Assembly: GCA_009649675.1 (NCBI GenBank)
Contig: WJPL01000001.1
Span: 1,012,469-1,076,468, forward strand
Direction: 5' to 3'
Length of the DNA stretch: 64,000 nt
DNA from: Alphaproteobacteria bacterium HT1-32
GTDB taxonomy: Bacteria; Pseudomonadota; Alphaproteobacteria; Rhodospirillales; HT1-32
Of this stretch, positions 7,972 to 15,011 are shown piece by piece (position 1 is the first letter of the stretch; every line of letters starts with the position of its first letter). The translations under genes and the position numbers were made by a program. The notes beneath the pieces were generated by a model, which did no database searches, had not been told where the DNA came from, and worked only from the letters and a program-made list of their open reading frames with translations.

Positions 7972-8685
7972 ATGATTACGGTAAAATCAATCTCTCAAAA
8001 ATTTACGGCAGTTGCGCTCGGCTTCATGACACTCGCGGCGGCCTTTACGATGATGTCCGCCCCCGCCGCGGCCCAGTCCTCCCTGAAACTCGGCCAATGC
8101 GGCACACCAGGCGCCGTCATGCAATCTGTCGCCAAGGAAGGCCACGGCTTTGTCGCTAACATGAATGCGGATTTGTTTAACCGTGATCAGAACGCTGCCG
8201 TAAAAAGAGAACATATCGTTACCGCCACAGGAAATGGCTCCCACTGGTACATGTTTCGCGGCGACGGCGCCATCGGCCAATCAAGCAAACTCTGCCTCGC
8301 CATGAAAGGCACCGACCTCGAGATTAATCACAATTATGATAATGACCTAGCCTCAACAACGTCCGGTCTCGCCTATAACGATAATGATGCATTGATGGGT
8401 TGCGTAAGATTAAAACAACAACGGGGAAAAGGCCTTACTTGTAACGGCCGTAACGAAATGCTTGATGGTGTACGCCAAGCTGACGAGCAAAAGCTTTTGC
8501 TACAAGGCACAATGATCGCCAACAACGGGCAAACCAACACCTTGGTCACATTTGTTGCAGACCCTGATAATGAGGAAGATTATCGCATATTGGTCACCAA
8601 CAAAAATAATGGCGCCACAACCATTGCACAAAGTGGTACGGACGCCAATCTCTCCCCGCGAGTCGTTGGTGAGATTAAAAAGTAA
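7972..8685 (+). CDS. Secreted protein of unknown function
   Basis: 237 residues with a classical signal peptide: basic start (MITVKSISQKF), hydrophobic core (VALGFMTLAAAFTMM) and cleavage after SAPAAA at about residue 34. The mature part has two pairs of spaced Cys (LGQCGTPG, LCLAMKG, MGCVRLKQ, LTCNGRN) that could form disulfides in the periplasm, and many Asn/Asp. The second half is noticeably richer in AT codons than its neighbours, a sign of separate origin. It is divergent from the membrane protein gene, with a 185-base shared intergenic region. No family recognised; cargo or surface function of the element is possible. Confidence 0.7.
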   Translation: MITVKSISQKFTAVALGFMTLAAAFTMMSAPAAAQSSLKLGQCGTPGAVMQSVAKEGHGFVANMNADLFNRDQNAAVKREHIVTATGNGSHWYMFRGDGAIGQSSKLCLAMKGTDLEINHNYDNDLASTTSGLAYNDNDALMGCVRLKQQRGKGLTCNGRNEMLDGVRQADEQKLLLQGTMIANNGQTNTLVTFVADPDNEEDYRILVTNKNNGATTIAQSGTDANLSPRVVGEIKK

Positions 8686-8699
8686 AACAGGTTGGCGCG

Positions 8700-8714
8700 T
8701 CCGGCTTTGCCGGA
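8700..8714 (+). terminator. Short GC hairpin after the secreted protein gene
   Basis: TCCGGC-TTT-GCCGGA, 14 bases past the stop, without a T run. Weak terminator candidate. Confidence 0.35.
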
Positions 8715-8715
8715 A

Positions 8716-8783
8716 CGGGCTTTCGTAAACCGACCCCGCTCTGAAACGAACGGTTTCGGCCATCCGGCTTCAATCCCTCGCGC
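8716..8783 (+). repeat. Dispersed intergenic repeat, copy 1
   Basis: Matches 31723-31787: a block starting CGGGCTTTCGTAAACCGA and a 32-base block (8752-8783, GGTTTCGGCCAT...CCTCGCGC) with 2 mismatches, separated by a variable loop. The halves AAACCG/CGGTTT can pair, giving a REP-like hairpin. Confidence 0.6.
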
Positions 8784-8786
8784 AGG

Positions 8787-9080
8787 TTAGCCCTCGCTCC
8801 GTCGCTCGTGTTCGATGAAACGCGGCAGGCGATTGGCAGCATCTTTTAGCCGTTCAACCGCCTCATCGACTTCCGTTTCCTCGAAATGCATAAGTTCACC
8901 GCGCTTATATGCATCACGCAATGCCAACGCATTGGCGATGATCGTTTCCAGCGCGGATTCAAGGACCGGCGTTTTTACGGTCTTCAGGATGTCCCGCATA
9001 TTCGGTTCCTGGACAAGACGACTCGGTCCTCGTTCTTTTGTTCGAAGGCGAACAAGGTTGTCCAGTTTTTCTTCACTCAT
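8787..9080 (-). CDS. Unknown 97-residue helical protein
   Basis: The ATG at 9080 is used rather than the TTG one codon earlier. The protein is charged and almost entirely helical (MSEEKLDNLVRLRTKERGPS, then PVLESALETIIANALALRDA and EVDEAVERLKDAANRLPRFIEHE), without membrane or zinc motifs. It looks like a small adaptor or DNA-associated protein, but no family is recognised. It is followed, on the same strand and upstream, by a zinc-ribbon gene (30 bases apart) and a two-TM protein, suggesting a small operon 10330-8787. Confidence 0.65.
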   Translation of the reverse strand: MSEEKLDNLVRLRTKERGPSRLVQEPNMRDILKTVKTPVLESALETIIANALALRDAYKRGELMHFEETEVDEAVERLKDAANRLPRFIEHERRSEG

Positions 9081-9110
9081 CAAAGACCTCTCTTCTGAAA
9101 GATAAATATA

Positions 9111-9596
9111 TCAGACCCGACGCCGTTTCATAAAATTGAATAGTCCGGATTGGCCACGCTGCCATGCGGCCTGCCGGTCCTCATCATGCAATTGAGCAGA
9201 TGAGGTCTTAGCCAGGCGGTCTTGCACAAAACCGGACTCCGAAGCGTATGAGGTTCTCATCGGTGAGGACGCATGCTCGGCCTTGCATCCAGGACACCAA
9301 TGGCGATCGGTCCCTGCAATCTTGCAGGAGACCGTCCCGCATGAGCACCAATAGGTCGTGCGATTGCCACAGAAGGGGCATCCCTTGTGCCGTTCCGGCA
9401 CGATGGGAGCCCGGTCAAGTTTGTTCACCGCGTCGTCTTTAACCGGGTGCGTGGCCAGAACATCGTGAAACCGGAAAGGCAGGGCTTCAACATGCGTTAC
9501 GATCGCACTCCCACCCACCAATTCAATTTCCCGCAAGAAAGAACGGTGCTCCATCTTGCTGCACAAGATAATTTGATTGAGCTGTTTCTTATCCAT
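9111..9596 (-). CDS. Zinc-ribbon protein of unknown function
   Basis: 161 residues. The middle part (about 74-110) carries four Cys pairs or part pairs: CPFCGNRTTYW, CSCGTVSC, and HWCPGCK, spaced as in double zinc ribbons such as the C-terminal metal-binding domain of TerY-like proteins. The N-terminal 60 residues form a mixed domain, and the C-terminus is basic (FNFMKRRRV). The ATG at 9596 follows GAGAGACA. Second gene of the 10330-8787 string. Likely a nucleic acid or protein-binding adaptor; the exact function is unknown. Confidence 0.7.
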   Translation of the reverse strand: MDKKQLNQIILCSKMEHRSFLREIELVGGSAIVTHVEALPFRFHDVLATHPVKDDAVNKLDRAPIVPERHKGCPFCGNRTTYWCSCGTVSCKIAGTDRHWCPGCKAEHASSPMRTSYASESGFVQDRLAKTSSAQLHDEDRQAAWQRGQSGLFNFMKRRRV

Positions 9597-9610
9597 TGTC
9601 TCTCACTTTC

Positions 9611-10330
9611 TTATTCCGGGATGCGGCCCGCCTGTTTGGTGGCATATTGGAACCGCGCATCGACAGCCGCTTGCCGCCCTGTAGGATTCCGGCCCCTCAT
9701 GTAGTTGAGCCCCGTATTGATTGCAGCCGCGATCGTTTCCGCCTTTTCGACGCCATAGATCGCCCCAAGGGGGACGCAGCCGAGCTCGGTTTGCAGGTCG
9801 ATCTTTCTGCTATAGGGCTGCCGCAGTTTGGGCCGTTCCTTGCTATTCGGTTTACGGTTCTTGAGCTTCTTCCAGCGCTCATCGTCCTGCTTTTGCTGGT
9901 CGATCGGGCTGAGCGTTACACCAACAACCTGGTCGAGCACATAGCTCTCGCGGGCTCCCAAACGATCAATCCACACCGTGTGAGTATCGATCCAGAAAAC
10001 CCGTTCACCCGTCGCATTGCGGACAATGCGCCAGACCCAAAAGGGCCAGATTAAAAACAAAGCAGCGAATAAAATGAGGCCCGAGAGATCGATCCCCGCA
10101 TTGGCTAACTGGGCTTGCCCGATCAGGCCTGCGATCAAGCTGATAAGGAAAGACCCGCCAATGTGCATCCACATGCGATCTTCCTCATCGGCGGACCGGG
10201 CTGAGCCCTCTATCCGGAGCCAGGTTAGAACGCCGGTGTCGTTCGCAAACCAGCCTTGGATAAGGGCGTTTTGCGCGATCTGGTCAGGAAGTTGTTCATG
10301 TTGTAGCGTTTCTTGCGTGAATAACGACAT
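9611..10330 (-). CDS. Two-TM membrane protein of unknown function
   Basis: The start at 10330 (MSLFTQETLQ) is preferred over upstream codons because AGAGGAA lies before it and the divergent gene's promoter region needs the space. 239 residues: soluble N-terminus, two closely spaced membrane helices (about 65-90 and 95-115: GGSFLISLIAGLIG; GLILFAALFLIWPFWVW), then a basic cytoplasmic domain with a beta-rich core (WIDTHTVWIDRLGARESYVL) and a lysine-rich loop (DERWKKLKNRKPNSKER). The pattern resembles bacterial PH-like membrane domains but I would not name it. It ends 14 bases before the zinc-ribbon gene. Confidence 0.7.
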   Translation of the reverse strand: MSLFTQETLQHEQLPDQIAQNALIQGWFANDTGVLTWLRIEGSARSADEEDRMWMHIGGSFLISLIAGLIGQAQLANAGIDLSGLILFAALFLIWPFWVWRIVRNATGERVFWIDTHTVWIDRLGARESYVLDQVVGVTLSPIDQQKQDDERWKKLKNRKPNSKERPKLRQPYSRKIDLQTELGCVPLGAIYGVEKAETIAAAINTGLNYMRGRNPTGRQAAVDARFQYATKQAGRIPE

Positions 10331-10339
10331 TGGCGCGTT

Positions 10340-10363
10340 CCTCTTGCTGTTATTTGCAAGAGG
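10340..10363. promoter_or_regulatory. Inverted repeat between divergent genes
   Basis: CCTCTTGC and GCAAGAGG, 8 bases apart, centred in the 65-base region between the starts at 10330 and 10396. A perfect 8-bp dyad here is a plausible operator for both directions. Confidence 0.5.
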
Positions 10364-10395
10364 CATGATCGACGAGTTTTGAAGGAGAATTCCGC

Positions 10396-11304
10396 GTGAG
10401 TTCCTCGCGCAGCCAATCTGTGATTCCAGCCGAAGTGGCAATCGGTGGTTTTATGCCGTGGCAGGTCGCGCGCATGAAGGATCGGCTCGCAAACTACAAG
10501 CATGCCGTCAAACATAGTTGGAGCCGTATCTCAATCGACATTCTCGACGAAGACGGGCAAGACCCGGACTACGTTGACGATGAGAACGTTGACGCGCTCG
10601 CGGAGTCCCTTAGGCGGCTTGTCGCCGGTTCACAGCAGCCAAAAGACGAACGTTTGAAGGCAATTTTTATTTACCTCGTCACCGCCGGATATATGGATCC
10701 GGCTGATTTATCGGATAGCCGCAACGACATTAAGGCTTCCCTCGCCTTCATGGAGTTCATGTTCGACGATGACGAACATGCGGAACGCGCGTTGGCCCAT
10801 ATGGAAAAATATGTCGGAGCCTATTCAAAGGTTGAGCAGAGTGGCCTTGCAATGACGCCCGGAGAGTTTCTAACGCACAGCTGCATTTTTCTTAGCCAGC
10901 AAGGCCGAGCACTGGCAGCAAAATATACCGAAACCGTTTTGAAGCGGACCGATAGCGCAAAGCGTCTAACGACCGATCCACAGCTGCGCAAACGCGCGCT
11001 CGTCAAGGAAATGGCCTATGACGGTTTTGCGCTCTTCGAGCCGGGCGGGCGCGTGATAATTTATTCGCGTCCCGCCGCCTATTCGGAGCTCTATGACGCG
11101 AAGGTTCAACTTTTATGGGCGAGGCCGGGCAATCCGCTCGAACCGGTAGAGGAAAGTGAAATTTCCTCGATACTCGTTATGGACTATAATTCTGTGAGTT
11201 ATGTCGAAGACTTCGATGAGGCGAAAGCCATTCTCAATAATGAGTCCGACACAACTCTATTGATGCTCGACAAACCGCAATTTGCGGTCTTCGAGCGCGA
11301 CTGA
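10396..11304 (+). CDS. Unknown 302-residue soluble protein
   Basis: GTG start at 10396 with AAGGAG 10 bases upstream. No membrane segments. The first half is acidic and helical (DEDGQDPDYVDDENVDALAESL; DDDEHAERALAHMEKYVG); the second half is more mixed, with LFEPGGRVIIYSRPAAYSE and an acidic end. I cannot see a catalytic motif or named domain. It is followed after 9 bases by an ankyrin-repeat gene, so the two probably act together, and the pair is divergent from the 10330-8787 operon. Could be a toxin/antitoxin-like or structural factor of the element; no evidence decides. Confidence 0.7.
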   Translation: MSSSRSQSVIPAEVAIGGFMPWQVARMKDRLANYKHAVKHSWSRISIDILDEDGQDPDYVDDENVDALAESLRRLVAGSQQPKDERLKAIFIYLVTAGYMDPADLSDSRNDIKASLAFMEFMFDDDEHAERALAHMEKYVGAYSKVEQSGLAMTPGEFLTHSCIFLSQQGRALAAKYTETVLKRTDSAKRLTTDPQLRKRALVKEMAYDGFALFEPGGRVIIYSRPAAYSELYDAKVQLLWARPGNPLEPVEESEISSILVMDYNSVSYVEDFDEAKAILNNESDTTLLMLDKPQFAVFERD

Positions 11305-11313
11305 GGAAGGCCG

Positions 11314-11754
11314 ATGGCAGGCGATGATGAAAACGACGATACGGTAGAACAATCATCCGCGCAGACGGATGATAGGGAGAACGATGTCCGCAGGCCGCGT
11401 GCGGCACCCCAAGGCCCGGTTGATCCCGATCCGAACTTTATCAACGCTGCCCGTATGGCCGAGCTCCCCGTCATGCAGGCATGGATTGATAAGGGTGCGA
11501 ACGTCAACATTCAGGAACCAAGCACGGGCGCGACAGCACTTCATTTTGCTGCCGCTATGAAGGCCCGCCCGGCGATCAATTGGCTCGCAAAATGCGATGG
11601 AATTGATTTTCTGATCAAAGACAAGAACGGCCGCTTGCCCTCAGCGCTTGCGTTCGAGGTCGCTGACGATCCTGTGATCGGTCGGTATCTCGCTTCCAAG
11701 CAGGCGAAGCAGGCTCAGGAGCGTGGCATCGATATGAAATCATTCTTTGCCTGA
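11314..11754 (+). CDS. Ankyrin-repeat protein
   Basis: 146 residues with an acidic low-complexity start (about 1-40) and at least two ankyrin repeats: NAARMAELPVMQAWIDKGAN followed by VNIQEPSTGATALHFAAAMK, then ARPAINWLAK and DFLIKDKNGRLPSALA. Ankyrin repeats bind other proteins; in operons of this kind they often serve as immunity or partner proteins for the gene upstream. The start lies 9 bases after the previous stop. The target is unknown. The gene is convergent with the coupling protein gene, whose stop is 16 bases away. Confidence 0.8.
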   Translation: MAGDDENDDTVEQSSAQTDDRENDVRRPRAAPQGPVDPDPNFINAARMAELPVMQAWIDKGANVNIQEPSTGATALHFAAAMKARPAINWLAKCDGIDFLIKDKNGRLPSALAFEVADDPVIGRYLASKQAKQAQERGIDMKSFFA

Positions 11755-11770
11755 CGCGCTCCCGGCCCAT

Positions 11771-13315
11771 TCAATCATACATTTCTGCAAACCAATCATA
11801 ACCCGCGCTCTCCGGATCGAAGTAACGCACACGCTGTAAGACCATCGGTGCGATGTCCGGCCAGATCACAATCTGCCGTCGCATTCCGTCATTCCGCGCG
11901 AAATACAACATGATCTCGTCAGGCGTCATAAGCGGATAGGCCGCTTGCCCCTGAATTTGAACCGGCTTGCCGTCGCGCAGTTCCGTGCGTGTTGTATCGA
12001 TCGGCGTGCGCCCGAGACGGCGGGAGAGATATTCCGCCGTCGTCCAGTCATTGATCGCGAATGCCTGAACGATACCGGCATTCGCCATGAAGGTTTCCCA
12101 GCGATTGCCATAGAGGTCCTTCAATTGATTGAAGTCCTGGATGATCGTCCAAAGCTTGATGTGATAGGGGTCGCCAGCAACAAGCCCGGCTGCGGTCTGA
12201 ATAATACTCAGCTTGCCGATAGCAGCAGCAAACTCATCAAGCGCAACCAGAATTTGACCACCGCTTGCGGGCCTGCCTCGCACCTTTTCCATTTCGCCAA
12301 AAAACTGATTGATGATCAGCCGAAACCAGCGATGGCATAGACCGAGCCGCCCAGCAGGCAGACAAAGAAAGATACTCGCTCCCGCCGTTGCCGTTTTCAG
12401 CTCGCGCAGATCGACGTCATGACCAGAGAGGCTTTGCCTGATCTTGGCGTATGAAAGAAACCGCGTATGACGGCGAACCGTGCTCAGCACGCTTCCGCGC
12501 TCATTGGTTCCCTTGTCATAGAAATCGCGTGCAGCGCCCTTAATGGCGCTCGCGACCACGTCCTCTTCCGCCTCCGCCTGAAGCCGTTCGGCGTTCGACA
12601 TCATCGCTCTATCGAGCGCCATGATCGGTTCACCGAATTCATCGGCCTCCCCCGCAAGCGGGGTGAGGGCCTGCTTGATCAGTTCATCGACCGATACCAG
12701 CGTTCGCTTGTCGGCAAATTCAGAGTCGGTCACAACATGAAGGATCAGGCCTTCGATAAAGTTCCGCGCCGACTCGTCCCAATGCGGGTCTTTCTCGCCG
12801 CCCGTCGCAACCACAATCGCTTCGGCGACGGCACCTGCATCTTCGATGACGCTATCGCTCTTCGCATCGAGCAACGCCAGCGGATTGAATCGGGCACGGC
12901 AATCAGCGGCGACACCCGAGGTGATTTCAAACGGATCGAGGACATAGACTTTTTGGCCAAGCTCTAGCCGTCTGCGGGCCGTGCGGTTTGCAAGCTCACC
13001 TTTGATGTCCGTACAGATCACACTCGATTTTGTTGCCAGCAGATTTGCGGTCAGCATGACCGATTTACCGGTCTGGGAGCCCGCGACCGTGAGAACGTGC
13101 CGAGGGTCTTCAATGCCGATGAGCTTCGGGCCAAGGGCACCCACCAATATATGCGCTCCCGGCTCATCCGGGTGGTATGTCATGGAGCGGCTATTGATGA
13201 TCTCTGCCGTCGAGGCCCATGTCGCTTCGGGAGCGGTTTGAGAGCGAAGGCGCACCGAGCGGGAGCCGCGTGGCAGTTCGTTTTCGAACGTCTCAATAAA
13301 GCTTTCCTGTGTCAT
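11771..13315 (-). CDS. VirD4/TraG-like type IV coupling protein, no membrane anchor
   Basis: ATPase that would hand the relaxase-DNA complex to a conjugative channel. The start at 13315 (MTQESFIETF) follows AAGGAGG. Walker A is GSQTGKS at residues 79-85; Walker B is ILVALDEFA near residue 360; the PHIKLWTIIQDFNQLKDLYG and TTAEYLSRRLG segments match the TraG/TraD family C-terminal part (TraM recognition region). Family members usually begin with two membrane helices; this 514-residue protein starts directly with the nucleotide-binding domain, so it either docks on a partner, perhaps the membrane protein at 6452, or is a shortened type. It is transcribed away from the relaxase and has the shared operator 59 bases upstream. 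Confidence 0.9.
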   Translation of the reverse strand: MTQESFIETFENELPRGSRSVRLRSQTAPEATWASTAEIINSRSMTYHPDEPGAHILVGALGPKLIGIEDPRHVLTVAGSQTGKSVMLTANLLATKSSVICTDIKGELANRTARRRLELGQKVYVLDPFEITSGVAADCRARFNPLALLDAKSDSVIEDAGAVAEAIVVATGGEKDPHWDESARNFIEGLILHVVTDSEFADKRTLVSVDELIKQALTPLAGEADEFGEPIMALDRAMMSNAERLQAEAEEDVVASAIKGAARDFYDKGTNERGSVLSTVRRHTRFLSYAKIRQSLSGHDVDLRELKTATAGASIFLCLPAGRLGLCHRWFRLIINQFFGEMEKVRGRPASGGQILVALDEFAAAIGKLSIIQTAAGLVAGDPYHIKLWTIIQDFNQLKDLYGNRWETFMANAGIVQAFAINDWTTAEYLSRRLGRTPIDTTRTELRDGKPVQIQGQAAYPLMTPDEIMLYFARNDGMRRQIVIWPDIAPMVLQRVRYFDPESAGYDWFAEMYD

Positions 13316-13373
13316 CGCCAGCGCCTCCTTCGATTGCATCACTCTATCTTTTTATGCGCACTTGTACGTCATG

Positions 13374-13394
13374 CTCCTCGTGCTTTCCTCGCTC
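13374..13394 (-). promoter_or_regulatory. Shared direct-repeat operator, copy 3
   Basis: In gene direction: GCGAGGAAAGCACGAGGAG, two CGAGGA units 11 bp apart, 59 bases before the coupling protein start. Confidence 0.6.
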
Positions 13395-13657
13395 ACCCTG
13401 TTTGCGGTGCCGGTTCGAGCGTTTGGTCGCGTCCGGTCTCCTCGCTTTCGTTGTCGCCGGTTCCGCATCCCAGCCCATACCCAATAAAGCCGTATAGCAA
13501 ACGGTCACAAATGCCCTGACGGCGCGTCAATGGTCTGCCCGCTCCATTCGACCAGCAAGCTGGTCTCCCGTGTTGACCATGACCCGTTCGCGCCCGCCTG
13601 CAAAACGGCGGGTAAGGCTGGAATGGGTCCGGCCACAAACTGAAAAGGAGACTTAAA

Positions 13658-13903
13658 ATGACTAACCAACTCAACATGAACCAGAACCAACAGGCCGCCG
13701 AAGAATCCAAGCCGAAAATGCCGACGATGGTCGTCAAGCAACGCATCGGAAACGGCAAGAATGCCAGCTACGAGCGCCTCGGCGTTGCCTGGGAAAACGA
13801 AGACGGTTCACTCTATGTGAAACTGCATGGCACCCAGGTCATCGGTAGCGGTTTCAACCTCTACCCGATCAACAAGGACGAGGATGATCAGCAGCAGAGC
13901 TAG
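13658..13903 (+). CDS. Unknown 81-residue protein
   Basis: Excellent ribosome site (AAAAGGAGA) before the ATG at 13658. The first 25 residues are polar, Gln/Asn-rich and probably disordered; residues 26-75 form a small beta-rich unit (TMVVKQRIGNGKNASYERLG, SLYVKLHGTQVIGSGFNLYP) ending in acidic DEDDQQQS. The pattern recurs in small proteins beside transfer genes and may bind ssDNA or a transfer protein, but I do not recognise the family. It has its own terminator. Confidence 0.75.
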   Translation: MTNQLNMNQNQQAAEESKPKMPTMVVKQRIGNGKNASYERLGVAWENEDGSLYVKLHGTQVIGSGFNLYPINKDEDDQQQS

Positions 13904-13930
13904 TTCACCCGCAATCCATCACTAAACGAG

Positions 13931-13963
13931 AGCCCCATCGCATCGCGGTGGGGCTTTCTTTTT
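13931..13963 (+). terminator. Rho-independent terminator
   Basis: Stem AGCCCCA/TGGGGCT (13931-13937, 13949-13955) followed by TTTCTTTTT, 27 bases after the stop of the 81-residue gene. Confidence 0.85.
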
Positions 13964-14179
13964 GTCCTCACTCCGGGTCCGTAAAGGGCCATACCGGACC
14001 ATGCTGTAAGATCATGGGCAATCGGGTGGCTCATAACGGTGCCCGAATTTGCAGACCGCTTCAGAATAATACGGTACGCATCGGTTCTATAAAGGGCTGT
14101 AGGCAAGGGTTTAAGCGGGTCTTAATCACCCTCCTATAGACTGAGAAATATAGCCAGTGGCAGGCGTTAGTGTTGAATA
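13964..14179. other. Non-coding DNA upstream of oriT
   Basis: No supported gene. Holds one inverted repeat (GGTCCG/CGGACC, 13976-14000) and two similar segments, GTAAAGGGCC (13981) and ATAAAGGGCT (about 14089). Could contain binding sites for MobC or host factors. Confidence 0.4.
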
Positions 14180-14234
14180 CAAGGTGTGCGCGGTACTACC
14201 GCGCCCACCTTGCTGAGGGGACATCCTGTCCCCC
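14180..14234 (+). other. Candidate origin of transfer (oriT) with nic site
   Basis: A near-perfect 16-bp inverted repeat with a one-base centre (14180-14212, one mismatch) is followed after 9 bases by CATCCTGT (14222-14229). This fits the MobP consensus YATCCTG/Y, with the nick expected between 14228 and 14229. The order inverted repeat then nic is that of RP4-type oriTs. The nic site itself lies in a small dyad GGGGACA-TCC-TGTCCCC (14217-14233). The mobC-relaxase operon starts 430 bases further on. Confidence 0.75.
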
Positions 14235-14360
14235 GCAGACCCCCCTCGGTCTCCCTAAGCTCATACGCCGTTTATCGCCGTCTTCGCTAAGGGAGATGTG
14301 TGGCGGGTAGACCATCGAGGTCATTTCCGCCACAGGCATCGTTCCGTCGATGCATCCCGG

Positions 14361-14579
14361 CCAGACCTGCGCGTTCTGGACTAGCGGCAAGGGGCATTCG
14401 CCGCCCCTGCACCCTGGACCCGAACCGGCGCGACTAGTCGCGCGGTCGCACTGCCGTGAAAGGGAGATTTCGCTCTCCCTCTGGACTTCCATCGACCAGG
14501 ACTTTCGCGTCCTGGACCACGACCGGCGTTTCGGCTCCGGCGTTCGACCAAGGAAACGTCCCCATCAATTTCTTGGGGA
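14361..14579 (+). repeat. Array of short hairpins next to oriT
   Basis: Consecutive dyads: CCAGA/TCTGG (14361-14379); AGGGGC/GCCCCT (14390-14408); perfect 16-bp palindrome GCGCGACTAGTCGCGC (14428-14443); AGGGAGA/TCTCCCT (14461-14480); CCAGGAC/GTCCTGG (14496-14515); TCCCCA/TGGGGA (14559-14579). The fourth and fifth have the same loop, TTTCGC. No ORF with a ribosome site spans the region. When single-stranded this DNA would fold into a row of stems. Confidence 0.65.
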
Positions 14580-14610
14580 TCCGTGTGTGATGACATGCGG
14601 CAACTGGCAA

Positions 14611-14628
14611 CGAGGAACCCGCGAGGAA
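14611..14628 (+). promoter_or_regulatory. Shared direct-repeat operator, copy 4
   Basis: CGAGGAACCCGCGAGGAA: two CGAGGAA units 11 bp apart, ending 32 bases before the mobC start. Same orientation relative to its gene as copies 1-3. Confidence 0.65.
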
Positions 14629-14660
14629 GAACCGACAGCTAATCCTTCATAAGAGGCAGC

Positions 14661-15011
14661 ATGTCGGAGAAAACGAAACAGAAGCGCGAACCACCTTTTT
14701 CGATCCGCTTTTCAGCGGCGGAGCGAGACAGACTTGCGCGTCTTGCTGACCGTGCGGGCCAGTCGAAGAGTGCATTCATCAAAGCGCAAATCTTTGGCAA
14801 GCCGCCCCAGAGATCGGCACGACGGGTTTCTGCTGATGGTCGGGTGTTGGCTCAGATTCTCGCTGCCTGTGCTGCCGTTGCCGATAGCCTCTCCCGATTG
14901 GAACGCGATGAGGGGCTCTCGCCGGAAGGTCTGAATGCGCTCGCCGCCATTCGCGTCAAATTCGATCTTCTTCGCGCTACCGTTTTCGACGCCTTCGGGA
15001 GAACACCATGA
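14661..15011 (+). CDS. mobC: MobC-like relaxosome protein
   Basis: 116 residues. The N-terminal 50 residues (PPFSIRFSAAERDRLARLAD...GQSKSAFIKAQIFG) form a ribbon-helix-helix domain like that of MobC/TraJ-type plasmid mobilization proteins, which bind oriT and open the DNA around nic for the relaxase. The C-terminal part is helical and probably mediates oligomerisation. AGAGGCAGC precedes the ATG at 14661. Its stop overlaps the relaxase start by 4 bases (ATGA). The shared operator lies just upstream, and oriT a further 400 bases away. Confidence 0.85.
   Translation: MSEKTKQKREPPFSIRFSAAERDRLARLADRAGQSKSAFIKAQIFGKPPQRSARRVSADGRVLAQILAACAAVADSLSRLERDEGLSPEGLNALAAIRVKFDLLRATVFDAFGRTP

Noticed and set aside
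14180-14579. CRISPR array
   Set aside because: The repeated hairpins differ in sequence and spacing; no identical repeats with unique spacers and no cas genes anywhere in the window.
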